A DNA stretch of 64,000 nucleotides from Rhipicephalus microplus (GCF_043290135.1 NC_134700.1:156504053-156568052); one strand, 5' to 3'. Numbered from the stretch's first letter, positions 45,338-57,379 are shown. Translations and numbers: made by a program. The notes: a model not told the origin generated them from the letters alone.

Positions 45338-46345
45338 GTAAGTTATGACTTCGACCTGCTGTAGGTCGTTTTATTCATTGTCACCATTTTACTATTGCAT
45401 TGTTTATGTCTAGGCGGGCACAGAAACACGCTGATATCATTGTCCAAGGTTCGTTTTCTGGCCTTAGATGCCGTATTGTGGCAATGAGGAGTAACGCAAA
45501 CGCTATGTGAATAAATGCGCAGTACCTGAACGATAAAGCAGTTACTCAAACCTACTTGGAGTTTCATGAACTATAAGTAACATCTTATGTAACGTGAAGT
45601 GGCTTGGAAAGCCAGACAAACAAAGTCAATTTCGTATAAAATAAGTTGTAGCTTCGATAGCGTCAGCAGTGCAGTCGAAAACAAAACTAAGCAATGGTCT
45701 TAGCTTCGTCAGTCATACGAAATGTTATAAGCACTCATTTACTGGTTAATACGTCTGTGAATCAATGCACGAAAAAAGAAAAGGCAGCAAATTTAAAGAG
45801 GTAATAACATGGATTCGCTGGGTTGCCGAAGGCGACGGTGAACATAACAAAAAATGAAAGGCAGGTGGCGACGCCGCGATGAAATTGTTGCACCACTTAG
45901 TCGCAACGTGATTTGTACTCACGGTGTGTACTTATATATATTTAAATATATAAGAGAAATAATGTATTAAAAGACACCATATTTTTTTCTAAGCAAAAAT
46001 AGCTGACTACATTTTGACAACGTCTGCGCTTCAACAGACAACATACGAGGGCTACCGGTACCACGGTACCTACGTCAGCCTAATTCTCGATGCTGTTCTT
46101 CCTGTAGAATATTGTAATAAGGTAACTTCGACTTGTATTCACCTCGCTTGTGATAACTATGCTACCAGAAAATGTTTGGAAGTAGCAGTTTCAAACGAAC
46201 ACACTGTCTTCAATGTTCAGGCGAAGCAACAAGTGGGTGCTGCCTGCAACTTTAAAACGGCTCTTCATGAAAGACATATCATGAGCCTGACGAAAAAAGT
46301 TTCTCTAACCTGTATTTTATTTTCTTCTTACTTTTCTCTTGTCAG

Positions 46346-46399
46346 GCACTCGTCAACACGAAGATATAGTGTGCAACACCACATTCTGCGCAGCGGAAG
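46346..46399 (+). CDS. M13-like gene, exon with the first ectodomain Cys pair
   Basis: Acceptor TTTTCTCTTGTCAG, strong. The exon encodes TRQHEDIVCNTTFCAAE and enters and leaves in phase 1. The spacing C-x-x-x-x-C with an Asn-Thr-Thr glycosylation site, followed by Ala, matches the start of M13 ectodomains (C-x-T-x-x-C-x-x-x-A). The phase joins it to the next exon with an Ala codon. The donor is AAG/GCAAGC, a GC-type 5' splice site. Confidence 0.75.
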
Positions 46400-47600
46400 G
46401 CAAGCCTAGAAAATGAGACGCTTTATATTTTTTCACTGTGTATAAAACTGTTTGCATCGTTACACAGTAACCCAGTGGTACATCTAAGTAAAATAAATGA
46501 TTGAATGAAATATTTCTGCAGGAAAATCAATAGCTGTCCCCGCGTCCTTCACGTACTTCAAAATATTTGTCACATTACTTCGTTGATTCCCGGTATTGTG
46601 AAGGGTGCAAGTAAGTTCGATCATAAATTCAATCGTCTACAAATATTAACACACTCTCTAGAGAAGACAATGAAAATGTTCTGATCAACTCTTATAGTTT
46701 CACAAGGCGAAAGGCTTCGATAACTCAACCAATTTATATACCTAGATGTTTAAATGAACTGACTTGGAGAACCAATTGATAACAACTACAAACGTCAAGC
46801 CACGTGGCTACAAAAACAATTTCTTTTATTTCTCCTACATTCATGTTCCTTGTTGCTGCAGCATTTTTTCGTCTTGTTGATATAGACTTGGCCGCAGCTA
46901 CAAACTATCTTCTTGATTAGGATTAAGTACACCCTGTCATGCGTGCTCCGTGCAACACTTCCATGCGTCACTGGTTCATTGGCGAAACCGTGGATTTATA
47001 TAAGCACGGTGAAGAAAAAACTGGTCATTTCTGTCTACCTATATTGAATTGTGTACCAGCTTTAAAACGCTGGCCATGAAGGATTTCTCGCCTGTTTAAT
47101 GGCGCTGATTCTAGTCGAATTTTATTTACATTGTCGTGCTGCCAAGGGTACGCAAAAATATACAAGTCTCAAGCTCATCAAATTCGTACGTTGAAGCACT
47201 CAGAAAGAAGCGTAGAGGCAGATAGAATGTAATCCGACAGTTACATTCAGAACGAATATCCTCTTCAGACCCCACGAGCATAAAAACGCACATTTGGGGG
47301 GGGGGATCAGTTTTCAAAACTCTTAGTGTTAATATAGCCACCATTCTTGGTACAATCGCACCTCTATTATGTGGTGTCCTCTGGTCAGCAATACAAAAAG
47401 AACTCTGCAGTGGAAACCATGCTTTCCTGCTTTCGAACAAAATTTTGGACTTCCACATTCTAGTGACAGCGTTCCGGTAAGTCCAAAATCACTCAATTAT
47501 CTCCCAGTTACATTTTAATTGCTGTTTCAGTCTACCTAGGAAGAGTTTGGGAGTCATCTCTGATCGTTTGTTTACCCTAAAAGCGAATATGTTTGTTACC
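46400..47600. other. Intron, nothing recognised
   Basis: A G run near 47296; no exon or element was recognised. Confidence 0.5.
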
Positions 47601-47804
47601 AGGAGATGTTTCCTCCGAATGTGCATTAAAATGTACACTCGGTCTATATAGGTGCATTTGTCTTCTTACGTTTGCCAATCTAATGTGGTTTGTGTTAAGC
47701 TCAGGAGATGTTTCCTCCGAATGTGCATTAAAATGTACACTCGGTCTCAATAGGTGCATTTGCCTTCTTACGTTTGCCAATCTCATGTGGTTTGTGTTAA
47801 GCTC
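47601..47804. repeat. 102-bp tandem duplication
   Basis: 47601-47702 and 47703-47804 are near-identical (about three or four differences), starting AGGAGATGTTTCCTCC and ending GTGTTAAGCTC. Because 102 is a multiple of three, frames stay open across both copies on both strands, but no gene is indicated. Confidence 0.95.
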
Positions 47805-49529
47805 TTCACTGTTAGGCTTTGGCATTTGTTTCATTTAATAGTATGGGATAAAAAAGCGGGATAATGTGTTCTTGAGACGAAAACCGGAGCTGAAATTGTC
47901 GGACTATGAGGCTATGCCTTCACCAGTTCCTAGAGATGGAAGGCAGGTGAGGTGCAGAATTTGACATTGAGCCACCGTGGAAGCTGCTGACAGCAAAGAT
48001 GCCAAAAACTGCGCAAGTAATCCGCGTACTACAGCTTGTAAACTAAAATCCAGGATGTTCTCTACAAACAAAGTTCCACTGCACTACGTGTGGCATCTTC
48101 CTTTGCATAACATCTGCCTGATACTGCTAAAAGTTTCACAACACGTAAAAGTGCTTTTCAGAGCAAAGGCTCAATCGTGCTTCAAGGTGAGCATTGTTCA
48201 TTTCTTACGCTTGAGGCCCAGTGTGCATTTATAGCACACACTGTTGTGCTAAAGCTGTTTGTCCTATAGTCACAATTTTTTTACTGGTAATATATGGTAA
48301 GTGTACACATTTAAAATTGTGTTTTGATTGCACCTGCGTCACAACAATTTCGCTCGGGTCTGAGAAGCAGCAGTAATTAGTACTCCTTGGCCACCTGAAA
48401 ATTATCTTGGGCAGAAAGCGAGTTTGTTTTATCTCGACCTCGCACATAAGAACGACATGTTCCATTTTCGCCCACTTTAATTCCTTCACATATACGTCAT
48501 ACCAAATATAATTCAGTTAAAAAACTACAAATAACGCCCCCTTTCTTGGCTTTATTGTCTGTTGGTTTTCACAAAAATTTGTGTCTATAGAAGAATAACG
48601 AGCTCTTCAAATGCTGCTTTTTTCGTTTGCAGAGACCATGAACTCCAACGTAATTAAGAGCTAATGAAAAATGTTTTTATATTCAGCGCAGACGGTAAAC
48701 ATTTTTTTAATTTACCTTACTTTCACTTTAAGACAACAGTTCGATGGTCTATAATGCTATATTTGATGAAGGCGGCAGTGTTTTCTGTATAATGCGTATC
48801 GTAACCTACTACCGAGGGGCATTTTATATTTCATCATTGTCGACGTCAGTGATGTTGTTGTTGTCGCTGTTGTTGTTGTCGCTGTTGTTGTGGTCGTCGT
48901 TTTCACGAGTTTTAACCATGAAATTTTCTAACTGAACGGAATGAGCGCAGTCCTTAAAAATTTCGTATGTCAAAGTAAATACTATGCACTTCCACATTAT
49001 GTATGCCAATGGAACAAAATTTCTGTTGAAGTCGACTTGATAAATGAAAAACTTTACTTCAATAGGCGAATTTCTAACAAACTTTTTTTTGTATCCGAAT
49101 TACCTACAACATTCAGAACTAGCAGCTTCTTATATATACGCTCCGTAAAACTATTGTTTTTCGTAATAAACCAACGTTAAATAATTCTCGACAAATTCTG
49201 AAGCAAATTTTTATGATCATTACGAACCGAATCGCACATCTCAATTGACATGAATCAAAAATTTAATCCGCTTGTACATAGGTGTCATTGAAGGCAAGGG
49301 CGCTCAACTTTCTCTTCCAAGCGCTTTTTTTTCAATGGCGTTCCGCAGGCGTGACCAATGCTTTTTCTTACGTGTACGAGAGCACATCTATTAGAAAACC
49401 TGACTTCCAGTGCGAAGAGCTACCTTTATTCAAATCACCATCGTTTGTTGATATGGCTACATAGCCGTATCAGCACTCTGAAAATTTTCAGAGCAAGCGT
49501 TTCACTACGCTGCGTCATACATCGCGTCG
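47805..49529. other. Intron with a (GTT)n-like tract
   Basis: A (GTT)n-rich tract at 48853-48899. No exon or element was recognised elsewhere. Confidence 0.5.
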
Positions 49530-49740
49530 CAAGACCTTGTGCCACGTGAGCGCGAGCGACGGGAGTGAAGGGGCGGCAGGCGAGACGTCACGCCACGTGA
49601 CCGGCTGCGGAGAAGTGTAGCAGCTGCGCTCGCTATCAGCCTCGCCGCTGCTGCCGTTCTATACTAGGGGACAACATTCTGTGGCAATAAAGGGAAGGCT
49701 ACGGAACGAAACTCGGCGTGTGCCTCCGCTGAAGAATATA
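49530..49740 (+). promoter_or_regulatory. GC-rich promoter-like stretch inside the M13-like gene
   Basis: A CpG-rich island in AT-rich surroundings. It has two CACGTG E-boxes (GCCACGTGAGC and GCCACGTGACC), a CRE-like GACGTCAC and a GC-box-like GGGGCGG. It lies about 200 bp upstream of a possible first exon at 49938. It could instead be a retroelement LTR, since an AATAAA follows near 49687. Confidence 0.35.
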
Positions 49741-49937
49741 GTCTCACAAATACGTCTGTGTTTTCCGCGTGAAGATAACAAAGGACAACATCACTTCATT
49801 TCCTACGGGATGCTGGTAATAAAGAGAAACTGAAAAAACAAAGGAGATATTAATATTTGTTTTAATTCATGAAGTGTCATTTGACGTTCTTGCACGTCTG
49901 AAAGCGTCGCACATTTTAGGTGCCCCTCACATTCAAA

Positions 49938-49956
49938 ATGGCGTCTCCATTTTCAG
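49938..49956 (+). CDS. Possible alternative first exon, MASPFS
   Basis: AAAATGG context at the ATG, six codons, then a consensus donor (CAG/GTGAGT). It ends in phase 1, exactly as the exon at 50673 needs. Joined to that exon it would start the M13 ectodomain directly, without anchor or stalk. This is suggestive but rests on 19 bases only. Confidence 0.25.
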
Positions 49957-50672
49957 GTGAGTGCTCGTCACCCTCCAGCTATTCCGACTACTCCCTGAAG
50001 AAGCTTGTTTTGAATTTCATTTACTAATAGCTGTGTAAATAGACGCAGCCAGCTCTATGCAGTTGTAATATTCGAACACGGCTAGCATTCGAAAAGCAAG
50101 TAGAGCGGGACTGCTTGGCGGAAGAGCACATGCGCTGTAGCTCCACCACCGTAGCTTTCCTTTCATTGCCACAGAAAGTCGTCCACGAGTATAGTACACT
50201 CTACCACTGCGTTACTACCTGACTAAGCAAAAGTTTATAGGATGCCTCTCCAGCGTCTGGTCACCAACTGTTCAATTCTTGCCGTGGACAGCGGATGACT
50301 GGGCCACCTGTGCGAGTGCTTCAGCTAGAGAGAGGCAGAATCCAGTGGTGTGGTGGATATAGCTAGGCGGCAGGCCACGAAATCTCGGGGGCAAAGATGC
50401 CTGTTGAAAGACCGCCGAGAAGGAAGGCCAGATTAGCACTTAAAAAAAGAAGCTTGGCAAGCCAAAAGCGTGTCAAGTTTGAAGCTACTCTGACCACCAA
50501 GCCGGACATAGATATCACTCATTATCACTATATTTCAAAGAAATAAACTTCAACTATTTTTTAAAAGATTATTACAGCCGGGTGAGAGGTATGTGTACGT
50601 GTTACTTCTTCGGAAATAAACATTTGTAGTGCATCAAGGCCACCATTTGTGTTTATCGCTTTCTTCGCGCAG
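49957..50672. other. Intron, nothing recognised
   Basis: No exon or element was recognised. Confidence 0.5.
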
Positions 50673-50840
50673 CCAGCTACCTGTCCGCCATATTCAACAG
50701 CCCCCGAGACCCCTGCGACAACTTCTACGAGTTCACCTGCGCTGACTGGCACGCCACCTCCAGTGACCTCCAGCAGTACGACAACGCCGACGACGCCGTT
50801 ACGGGATTCGTGGAAGAAATGGCCAGGACGGTGCTCGACG
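50673..50840 (+). CDS. M13 metallopeptidase-like gene, diagnostic N-terminal ectodomain exon
   Basis: Acceptor TTTCTTCGCGCAG; donor GTAATG. Phase 1 in and out. The peptide runs SYLSAIFNSPRDPCDNFYEF and then TCADWHATSSD. The P-C-x-x-F-Y-x-F-x-C pattern marks the start of the M13 (neprilysin, ECE, Kell, NEP-like) ectodomain; the Cys residues normally form disulfides. Family members usually have C-G-x-W here, while this one has C-A-D-W. M13 enzymes are membrane zinc peptidases acting on extracellular peptides. The HExxH active site lies far downstream and is not in this window. Confidence 0.9.
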
Positions 50841-51141
50841 GTAATGCCGTAAACGTGCTATTTTAGGCGGTATATCATCTTTAATTTATGAACTAGATGT
50901 TCGAGGCTCAATAGATAACTGACGCGGACGCATTCTCAACAATGGCAAATGAAACAAGGCACATTTTTCTATACATGGCAGCCCAATAAATTTTCATTAC
51001 TTCTCATGATTCTCACTCTCAAATTTAGTGCGTCCGTATGTGGACGCGTCAGTTGCGCAGTTTATCAGCGACAACCTTTGTAGGTCTCTTGGAGGCACGC
51101 CTCTGACGCGTACGCGCGCTTCACCCTTCCATTTATCGCAG

Positions 51142-51201
51142 GTGGTAGACCGGCCGAGCTGAAGCCCTTATTCAACGTCTGGAACGCCTGCAAACATACA
51201 G
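51142..51201 (+). CDS. M13-like gene, ectodomain exon
   Basis: Acceptor CCATTTATCGCAG; donor GTTTGT. Phase 1 in and out, 60 nt. It encodes GRPAELKPLFNVWNACKHTG. In M13 proteins a Cys follows the diagnostic block in this way, as in K-x-x-x-x-F-x-x-C. Neighbouring exons join with Gly codons. Confidence 0.75.
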
Positions 51202-52001
51202 GTTTGTTACTTAGTTTGGCAGTCGATGCACAATTGTGAGGAGGCAGAAAATGTGTGCCAACATTCGAGTTCTAAGCCCAAACGTACCCAACAAAAGTTG
51301 ATGCAGTATCTCACTAGTAGAGCTAAGCCTGAAAAAGTGCGGATTGGGCCAGCCATCTTGACTTCTCGTTGTTTCTGTCTTTCTACCTCTGTTTGTAACT
51401 TTTTTTATTTTACAGTTTTGCCATTTTTAATAATAATTTGCATCAATGTCTATTTTTCTACCAACGTTTATTGTTTTCTTTCTATTTCTTGATTGTTTCC
51501 TTTTCCTTCTAATTTTGTACGTGTCTTTCCCTGCACTGCGCCAAGTAACCACGTCAGGTACGACAGCCTAGGGAACTAAAATGATCCGCACTTACAATTC
51601 TGTGCATTGAGCGTATATACCCGTACACTCTGTTACAATGCGATCACGTGTTTCCAAGGCCGTCTTTAATACCCCTAGGCACCATTTATCTATAGAGCAG
51701 GGGCTTTTTGAAATTGACACGTATCATGTTTCCTAGATGCTTCTTAAGCCTCGCTTGCTTGCTTGCGGGGAAGTCTTGCAAATGCGAACTCGCCATTCAC
51801 AGAATCCTTATACCCGAATCAGTTGCCCCTTTTAGTTTTCTTGGGTGTCTGCAGCATTTGATAACGTCCTATGACACTAACAAGACATAATATTTTAAAG
51901 GAATATATCAAGTTACGTTCATTAACTTCTTTGACTGATCGTCCTTTTTTACTGCTTCAAAGACTCAGTACGGCGGAAATATCACGCATCATTGTTTGCA
52001 G
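51202..52001. other. Intron, nothing recognised
   Basis: Pyrimidine-rich near 51370-51500; no further exon was recognised. Confidence 0.5.
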
Positions 52002-52192
52002 GTGTCGTGACGGATAGCGATCTGAGGAACGCCTTAGCTTCCCTTGGACTCAACGTCAGCAAAGCCGCTACTGTCACAGCGAGTGACGTATTACATGCGG
52101 CCGGCAACCTGCTGTACAAGCTGGACAACGCGCCCATTCTCTCCGTGGAGCTCGTCTCGAATCCTTGGAACGCAACACCGAAGTTAATAGCG
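52002..52192 (+). CDS. M13-like gene, ectodomain exon
   Basis: Acceptor CATTGTTTGCAG; donor GTGGGC. Phase 1 in, 0 out, 191 nt. The peptide includes TDSDLRNALASLGLNVSKAA and NLLYKLDNAPILSVELVSNP. Helical segments of this kind fill the N-terminal lobe of M13 enzymes before the conserved core. NVS and NAT sites suggest N-glycosylation. Confidence 0.8.
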
Positions 52193-52984
52193 GTGGGCGT
52201 CTTGGCCTTGCGCATACTCCTCCGAGCTCATTTTCACGTTTTAAAGTATGCGTTCGGTTCTTATCCTCGCTACATTCACTGCTAGTGCACTGGACCTGCC
52301 GGCGACTTATAGCCTTAGCACCACTCTGTCGTATATCAGCGTAGGCATTGAGTGTCTAATGCACTGCGCAACGAACACTAACGAGCTATAGCGACCGTTC
52401 TAAAGAGCCAAAAACACAACAAAATGCATCACACGTTGTAGTCCCTCTTGCGCTCTAGGAACATAGGACACAGTGAATTGTGGAGCATACTAGAGAGGCA
52501 TTTATTTGCGCTTTTAAGATGTTTAGCCCACTGGCCGAAATATGCAATAATAGTATGCCAATGTAACACACTGTGCAATCACCATACCTATGGAGAATGA
52601 GTGACTAAGTTCACCCGGGTGCAAGTCCTGATGCCCTTGTATTTATATTTACCTGCACCGTTTAGACAACTCCATGTGGTCTATATTTCCGTAACCCTCC
52701 GCTACGGCGTTTCTGATAATCATAATATGGCTTGCGGACATTACCTACGGAAGTTCACACTCTGGCCAGCAACCCGTGCCTATATCGGCCAAAGGTATCC
52801 TGAGGACGACTGCGTCTTATCTGCGCTGCTTCATCAGTATCGCGGCCCACAGCTTAGCCTACGGTTAAGTAAACCAAAACCTACGTTCTCACGACCTTAG
52901 GCTTATGTTGATCATGATTGCGGACATGCAGCGATAAAAAGGAGCAGAGAGGAGAAATAGAAAGAAGTTAGGCGTGAGCAGTGA
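52193..52984. other. Intron with a SINE 3' fragment
   Basis: 52651-52745 holds CCATGTGGTCTATATTTCCG and GGCGTTTCTGATAATCATA, a diverged 3' part of the Ruka-like SINE. Nothing else was recognised. Confidence 0.5.
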
Positions 52985-53469
52985 ATGATAAGGTGGAGTT
53001 TTTGGTCTACGGCTAAGGTCTCGACAACGTATACCGGTGAACCGAAAGGTGTCCGCCATGTCGTAGGGTCTTTCCTCCACCCCATTCGCATCTTACCAGA
53101 GGACAAGAAGTCACGCTCAGACTACTACAGACAGGGGTTTACCCCTGCCCAGCTAATGTATCTATTTATATGGATATATCTCCTGACTGCCCGGACTGTG
53201 GGTGTGTGTGTACATTTGAGCACATGATGTGGGACTGCCCCCACATACCCAAGGAACTCAAGGCGCAAATCATCCCAAGACAAGGGTTTTATTCCGCCAT
53301 CAAAAGTACGGATCGTCACCGTCAGCTTCGGGCAATCCAAGGGGCCCACGATGCCGCAGGCAGGTACTCCCTGCCTGTTCCAACGTGGGAGCGGCCCGCA
53401 GGGGCGTCGGGGTAAAACCCGACTCTCCTCCCTCGGTGTACAATAAAGTTATCTATCTATCTATCTATC
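52985..53469 (+). mobile_element. LINE 3' end with (TATC)n tail
   Basis: The plus strand gives CPDCGCVCTFEHMMWDCPHI, a Cys/His block typical of the end of CR1/Jockey-type LINE ORF2 proteins, then AIQGAHDAAGRYSLPVPTWE. The stop is followed by AATAAAG and then (TATC)n at 53452-53469, which looks like the LINE's own 3' tail. The 5' part is missing, as in most LINE copies. Confidence 0.75.
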
Positions 53470-54596
53470 GTTCCTGCGGTTATACTTGGTTGCGCAGCAG
53501 TCTTTCGAGCTCACCCCCCTCTCAGCCCGAGTGAAAAAGACTTTTTCCTCACGACCCCGCAAGTACTCGCCCTCAGGTGGCGCCACCCACTAAAACAATT
53601 GCACCAGCTCGGCACGGCCCGTATTGCCCGGGAATTGCGCTTGCCGGACACGCTAGCGCCATTTCAGTAGGCGCATTGTCACCGATAAGATATCGGCTCT
53701 TGAGTTGCAGCTAGTTTTCTATGGCGCAGAATTCCGTAAGTGGTGGAGGCAGAACAGGTGAGGCAAGGGAATGAAAGTGCGGCTGAGTGAGAGGTGAGCA
53801 AGGAAGCAGATAAGAAAGTGAAGCAAATCCTTCAGCTGAAGCTAAAGCTTCAAGACGGAGCTCCGAAGGTAGATGCAACAGCCAATTCTAATTTTATGGT
53901 TCAGCCAGACAGTTGTTCTTTAGTGCATAGTCCACAAAAAATGGCTTCCATTGTTCAGCGGATGTAAGCGTGCCCAGTACTTAGGGTCAGCCTGTTGTGC
54001 ATGATTCTAAAATTTTAACAAATATATGCGTATGTATATAGTGCAGACGGGCACACAGAAGAAGCAAATGAGGTATCTCTTTTGTTTTCTTGTGTCCTCT
54101 CGTCATATCCACCATCTTTTCTGATCTGCAAGAAGCACTATAACATACCAAGAGCTTATCTGTAACAATATTCAGAGCTTTTCTCGCATCTGCAAAAGAA
54201 ATTTGTTTATATCCCGACACTCGCGTGCGAAGATTTGTCATCAGATACTACTGAACTAAATTTCAGGAATTTTCGGCAATAGACAGCTTCTTATTGGTGT
54301 AAGTGGTTATAGGAACAGAGCCCAATCCCACAGAAAGTTAATGAAAGAGTGGGCAGCTTATGGTGGCAGCAGCTACCGTATAATAGTGGTGTGCGTAAAC
54401 TTTAGGCAATAGAGCTCACACGCAACAAGGCTTGCACGCACACACGCAAGATGCATTGTCATAAGCAATTCTAGTTGGCCTCTTCGCGCACGCTATTAAT
54501 GCTCTCGTAGTAAGATCTATGATCGGGCCACTTGGTATTACAGAAAGTGGTCATCCTGCAGCAATCACACATGCGATATCTGCTATATGCCGCCAA
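53470..54596. other. Intron, nothing recognised
   Basis: Only chance frames; no element or exon was recognised. Confidence 0.5.
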
Positions 54597-54720
54597 CGCC
54601 GCCATGGTATCGCAGTTAAGGTGTTGCCCTGCTGAACATAACGATGCGAGTTTGATTCCCTGCTACAGCGGCATGATTTCAGAGAGGTTTGGGTGGAATA
54701 AGTGCCCGTGTACATTTTTA
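54597..54720 (+). mobile_element. Diverged tRNA-headed SINE
   Basis: CCATGGTATCGCAGTTAAGG (box A-like) and GCGAGTTTGATTCCCTGC (box B-like), followed by an unclear body. The 221-aa frame at 54532-55197 starts in this repeat and is not supported as a gene. Confidence 0.5.
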
Positions 54721-55306
54721 AATGGTTTTGAACAGGGGGTCAAATTTAACCCGGAGTACGCCAATACAGCAGGCCTCGCATGCGTGTTGTGCTCCTGGCA
54801 TGTAAAACGTCCTTTTAACACGCAAGTGCTTTATGCCGGTATCCACAAAGATTTCAGTGATGTGCTTTTGTCAGATAAATTACACCTAGAAAATAGCACA
54901 CACGGTCATAAGACAGAAAAAGTTACGTCAATGGGTGTCGTACCCTCAACCTCTCGGTCAGCGACAATAGCTGCCGGTCATGCTATCCACGGCACCATGG
55001 TGACATGCTTGAGTACGCTTTATAAATGCGCCTTTTATATCTACCACTGCCCTCTCACATTACTGTTGGTAAAGTGTAATAATGCATCACGATTTTGGAA
55101 TCCACGATCACCTCCTTTAACACGTCGTTTCTACGTCTCCGCCGTATTGGGCGCATTTCTAATAGTTGTGAATTTTATCCATGCTTTAATACACTGACAG
55201 GTGGTGACCTTACCCAAAGCGTCGGAGTGACTAATAGCATCCATCCATAGCATCCATCCATAGCAAAAAAGGTTGCCCACAGCTTCCCTCGGGGGAACAC
55301 TGAGGA

Positions 55307-56085
55307 GGATGCGGAGCATATAATTGGTTAACGGGGTGTTAAAGTGCGACTTACTTGGGTCGATGGCTAAATTGCTTAACGTGGTTGTAAAATGGGGTGT
55401 TAAATTGCGACTTACTTGGGTCGATGGCTAAATTGGTTAACGTGGTTGTAGGAGGGGGTGTTAAATGAGTGAACACGTACACACATATGCGAAAGGGCGG
55501 CGCTGGTCGAAGGGACGTCGATCATTGTGTTTGTGGATTCGTTGGAATTCATTTCACCGCGACCTTGGACGTCGACGCGCCGTACAAACCAACCGACGAG
55601 CGGCAACTGAGCGAGCGAGCGCCGACCTTGAGTATATATACAGCGCGACGGCGCATGCACTGTCAGCTGTTGAATGTTCTCGAAGCGCGACGGCGCATGC
55701 GCGTCCACTGGAGAATCAGGAGAATTGTAGAATGTTCTCGAAGGGGAGAAGCGCGCGCGGCACAGATGGTGGGTGACGGTGCATGCGCGCGTCAGCTGTC
55801 GAATGTTCGAGAAGGGGGAGAAGCGCAACGGCGCATGTGTGCGCGTCAGCTGCCGATGTTCTCGAAGCGTGACGGCGCATGCGCGCTACATTATACCGCT
55901 AGCGAATGTTCGTGAAGAGGAGAAGCGCACGCGGTGTGTAGAGGAGGAAGGGTGCACAGATGGTGGAGGAGTGAAGCGCGCGCGGTGTGTAGAGGAGGAA
56001 GGGATGCACAGATGGTGGAAGAAGGAGGAGGAAGCTTGCGGACGGCGCCGCACTACAAGCCTCGAGTATTAGATGCTCCGCATCT
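55307..56085. mobile_element. 779-bp element with inverted ends and internal tandem repeats
   Basis: GATGCGGAGCAT at 55308-55319 is the exact reverse complement of ATGCTCCGCATC at 56073-56084. Inside are a 61-bp tandem repeat (55333-55454) and a GC-rich block (55620-56040) with repeats of GACGGCGCATGCGCG and GAATGTTCTCGAA. No transposase was seen; open frames in the GC-rich part come from lack of stops. The ends resemble those at 26125-26509. Confidence 0.6.
55333..55470. repeat. 61-bp tandem repeat, two full units plus a partial
   Basis: GGGGTGTTAAA starts at 55333, 55394 and 55455. Each full unit contains GCGACTTACTTGGGTCGATG. Confidence 0.95.
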
Positions 56086-56819
56086 AAAATAGTACTGCAA
56101 CGCATAGAGCAAAGCACCTGCTTCACCCGGATGTAACTCCACGTTTCCCGCGTACACTTGCCACGCAAAAAAAAATCGTAGCTGGTCAACACTAAAGACA
56201 ACGCGAGTAGCGTTTCAGCCTAATCTAGCAGTGGCGTTCAATACCTTACCCCAGTTTGGCCAACAACCAGTCGTGCTCTTTTGGCTGTCACACCTCTCTC
56301 TTTGGTTCTGCTCTAGCCCAGTAACTACTACAGCTACCGCGGGCATCCGAGACCAAAAGTGCATGTTTAATCATTATAATCAATCATTATTCATGGACGT
56401 TAGCTATCGGCACGCAGATATATCACTAAGCGCCAACGTGGATGTATTTACGAAAAACGGTGCTTTTACTGTCAATGAGCACCAAATATATCTTTCAAGT
56501 GCTCTAATATCAATGTACTTTGTAACGATGCGCGTTACTTTCGTGTGATAGCGATTCCTATGACGTAGGGAACAACGATTTTTTTTTCTATTACATACTG
56601 ATTTGGTGCTACTGTTTCTCCTCATTCACCACCCGCAGATTTGTTAGTTTACCTATTAGTCATGTGGTGCGCGTGGCGTGTAAGCAGAATATGAGGCATG
56701 CTGGAAATGATGAACATTTTTTTTGTGGATGCCATAGATGTACAATGCTGTAAAATATGTGGAAAGCTGGACAGTCGACATTGACTCGAAAACTCAGACA
56801 GACGTTCATTAGCGTCCGG
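56086..56819. other. Intron, nothing recognised
   Basis: Frame 56231-56548 (+) has no motif and no matching splice phase. Confidence 0.5.
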
Positions 56820-57010
56820 TTGTGGTGAAAAAACTTTATTGGTTATTCAGTAGCAGGGGAAGAATGGGAAAGAGCGAGTAGGTGGGTCACTATTCCAGGA
56901 CTCCATTGATCCTCGAAACACGCTCCGCCTGGTCCAAGAGGCCTCTTTGGACCTCCAAACCTGGCCGAGCGAGGAGGTTCTCCCACGGCTCCCTAGAGTA
57001 GGCTCGTAGC
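56820..57010 (-). mobile_element. LINE ORF2 C-terminus and 3' end
   Basis: The minus strand reads EPWENLLARPGLEVQRGLLD and then QAERVSRINGVLE before a stop. This is the usual end (W-E-x-L-L ... Q-x-x-x-x-x-A) of tick CR1/Jockey-type LINE ORF2. An AATAAAG poly(A) signal follows on the same strand. Confidence 0.7.
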
Positions 57011-57379
57011 CCAGGCGAGTCTGTCTCGTGTGGTAATGAGCTCTGAGAGTAAAGAAAATGATGGCTTCTAGTCTTTTCTTCAAACGAGCTTGCTCGCCTG
57101 CAGGTTTTCTTCTTCTTGTGTGATGAGCTCGGCAAACTCAACAATGATTTTATAAGTGCCACTATGCATACCTTGAAGACTATGGCTGTAAGCGTCTCTT
57201 CAAGATAGATACGTCTGCATCGTTGATATTCCCCAGCGAAAGCTTTGTTGTATATATTTGTCGCGGAAAACTTGTCTGTGCAAGCTAATACCTGTACTCC
57301 CATTCCAATAGTTTTCAGACTTTAAAATCACTATGCGACTATCTTCACTTTCTACGTGTCCGTCTATGCTTTTCTGCAG

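Noticed and set aside
46035..46121. Possible exon after CTTCAACAG ending at AAG/GTAACT
   Set aside because: It is open and has a donor, but it leaves phase 0 while the next sure exon (46346) needs phase 1. The acceptor is weak, and the exon at 45298-45337 fits the phase better.
54532..55197. 221-aa open frame
   Set aside because: It begins in a diverged SINE head and shows no domain, no splice context and no gene-like composition.
55465..56072. Several long frames on both strands
   Set aside because: They lie in GC-rich tandem repeats with few stop codons, and all frames look alike.
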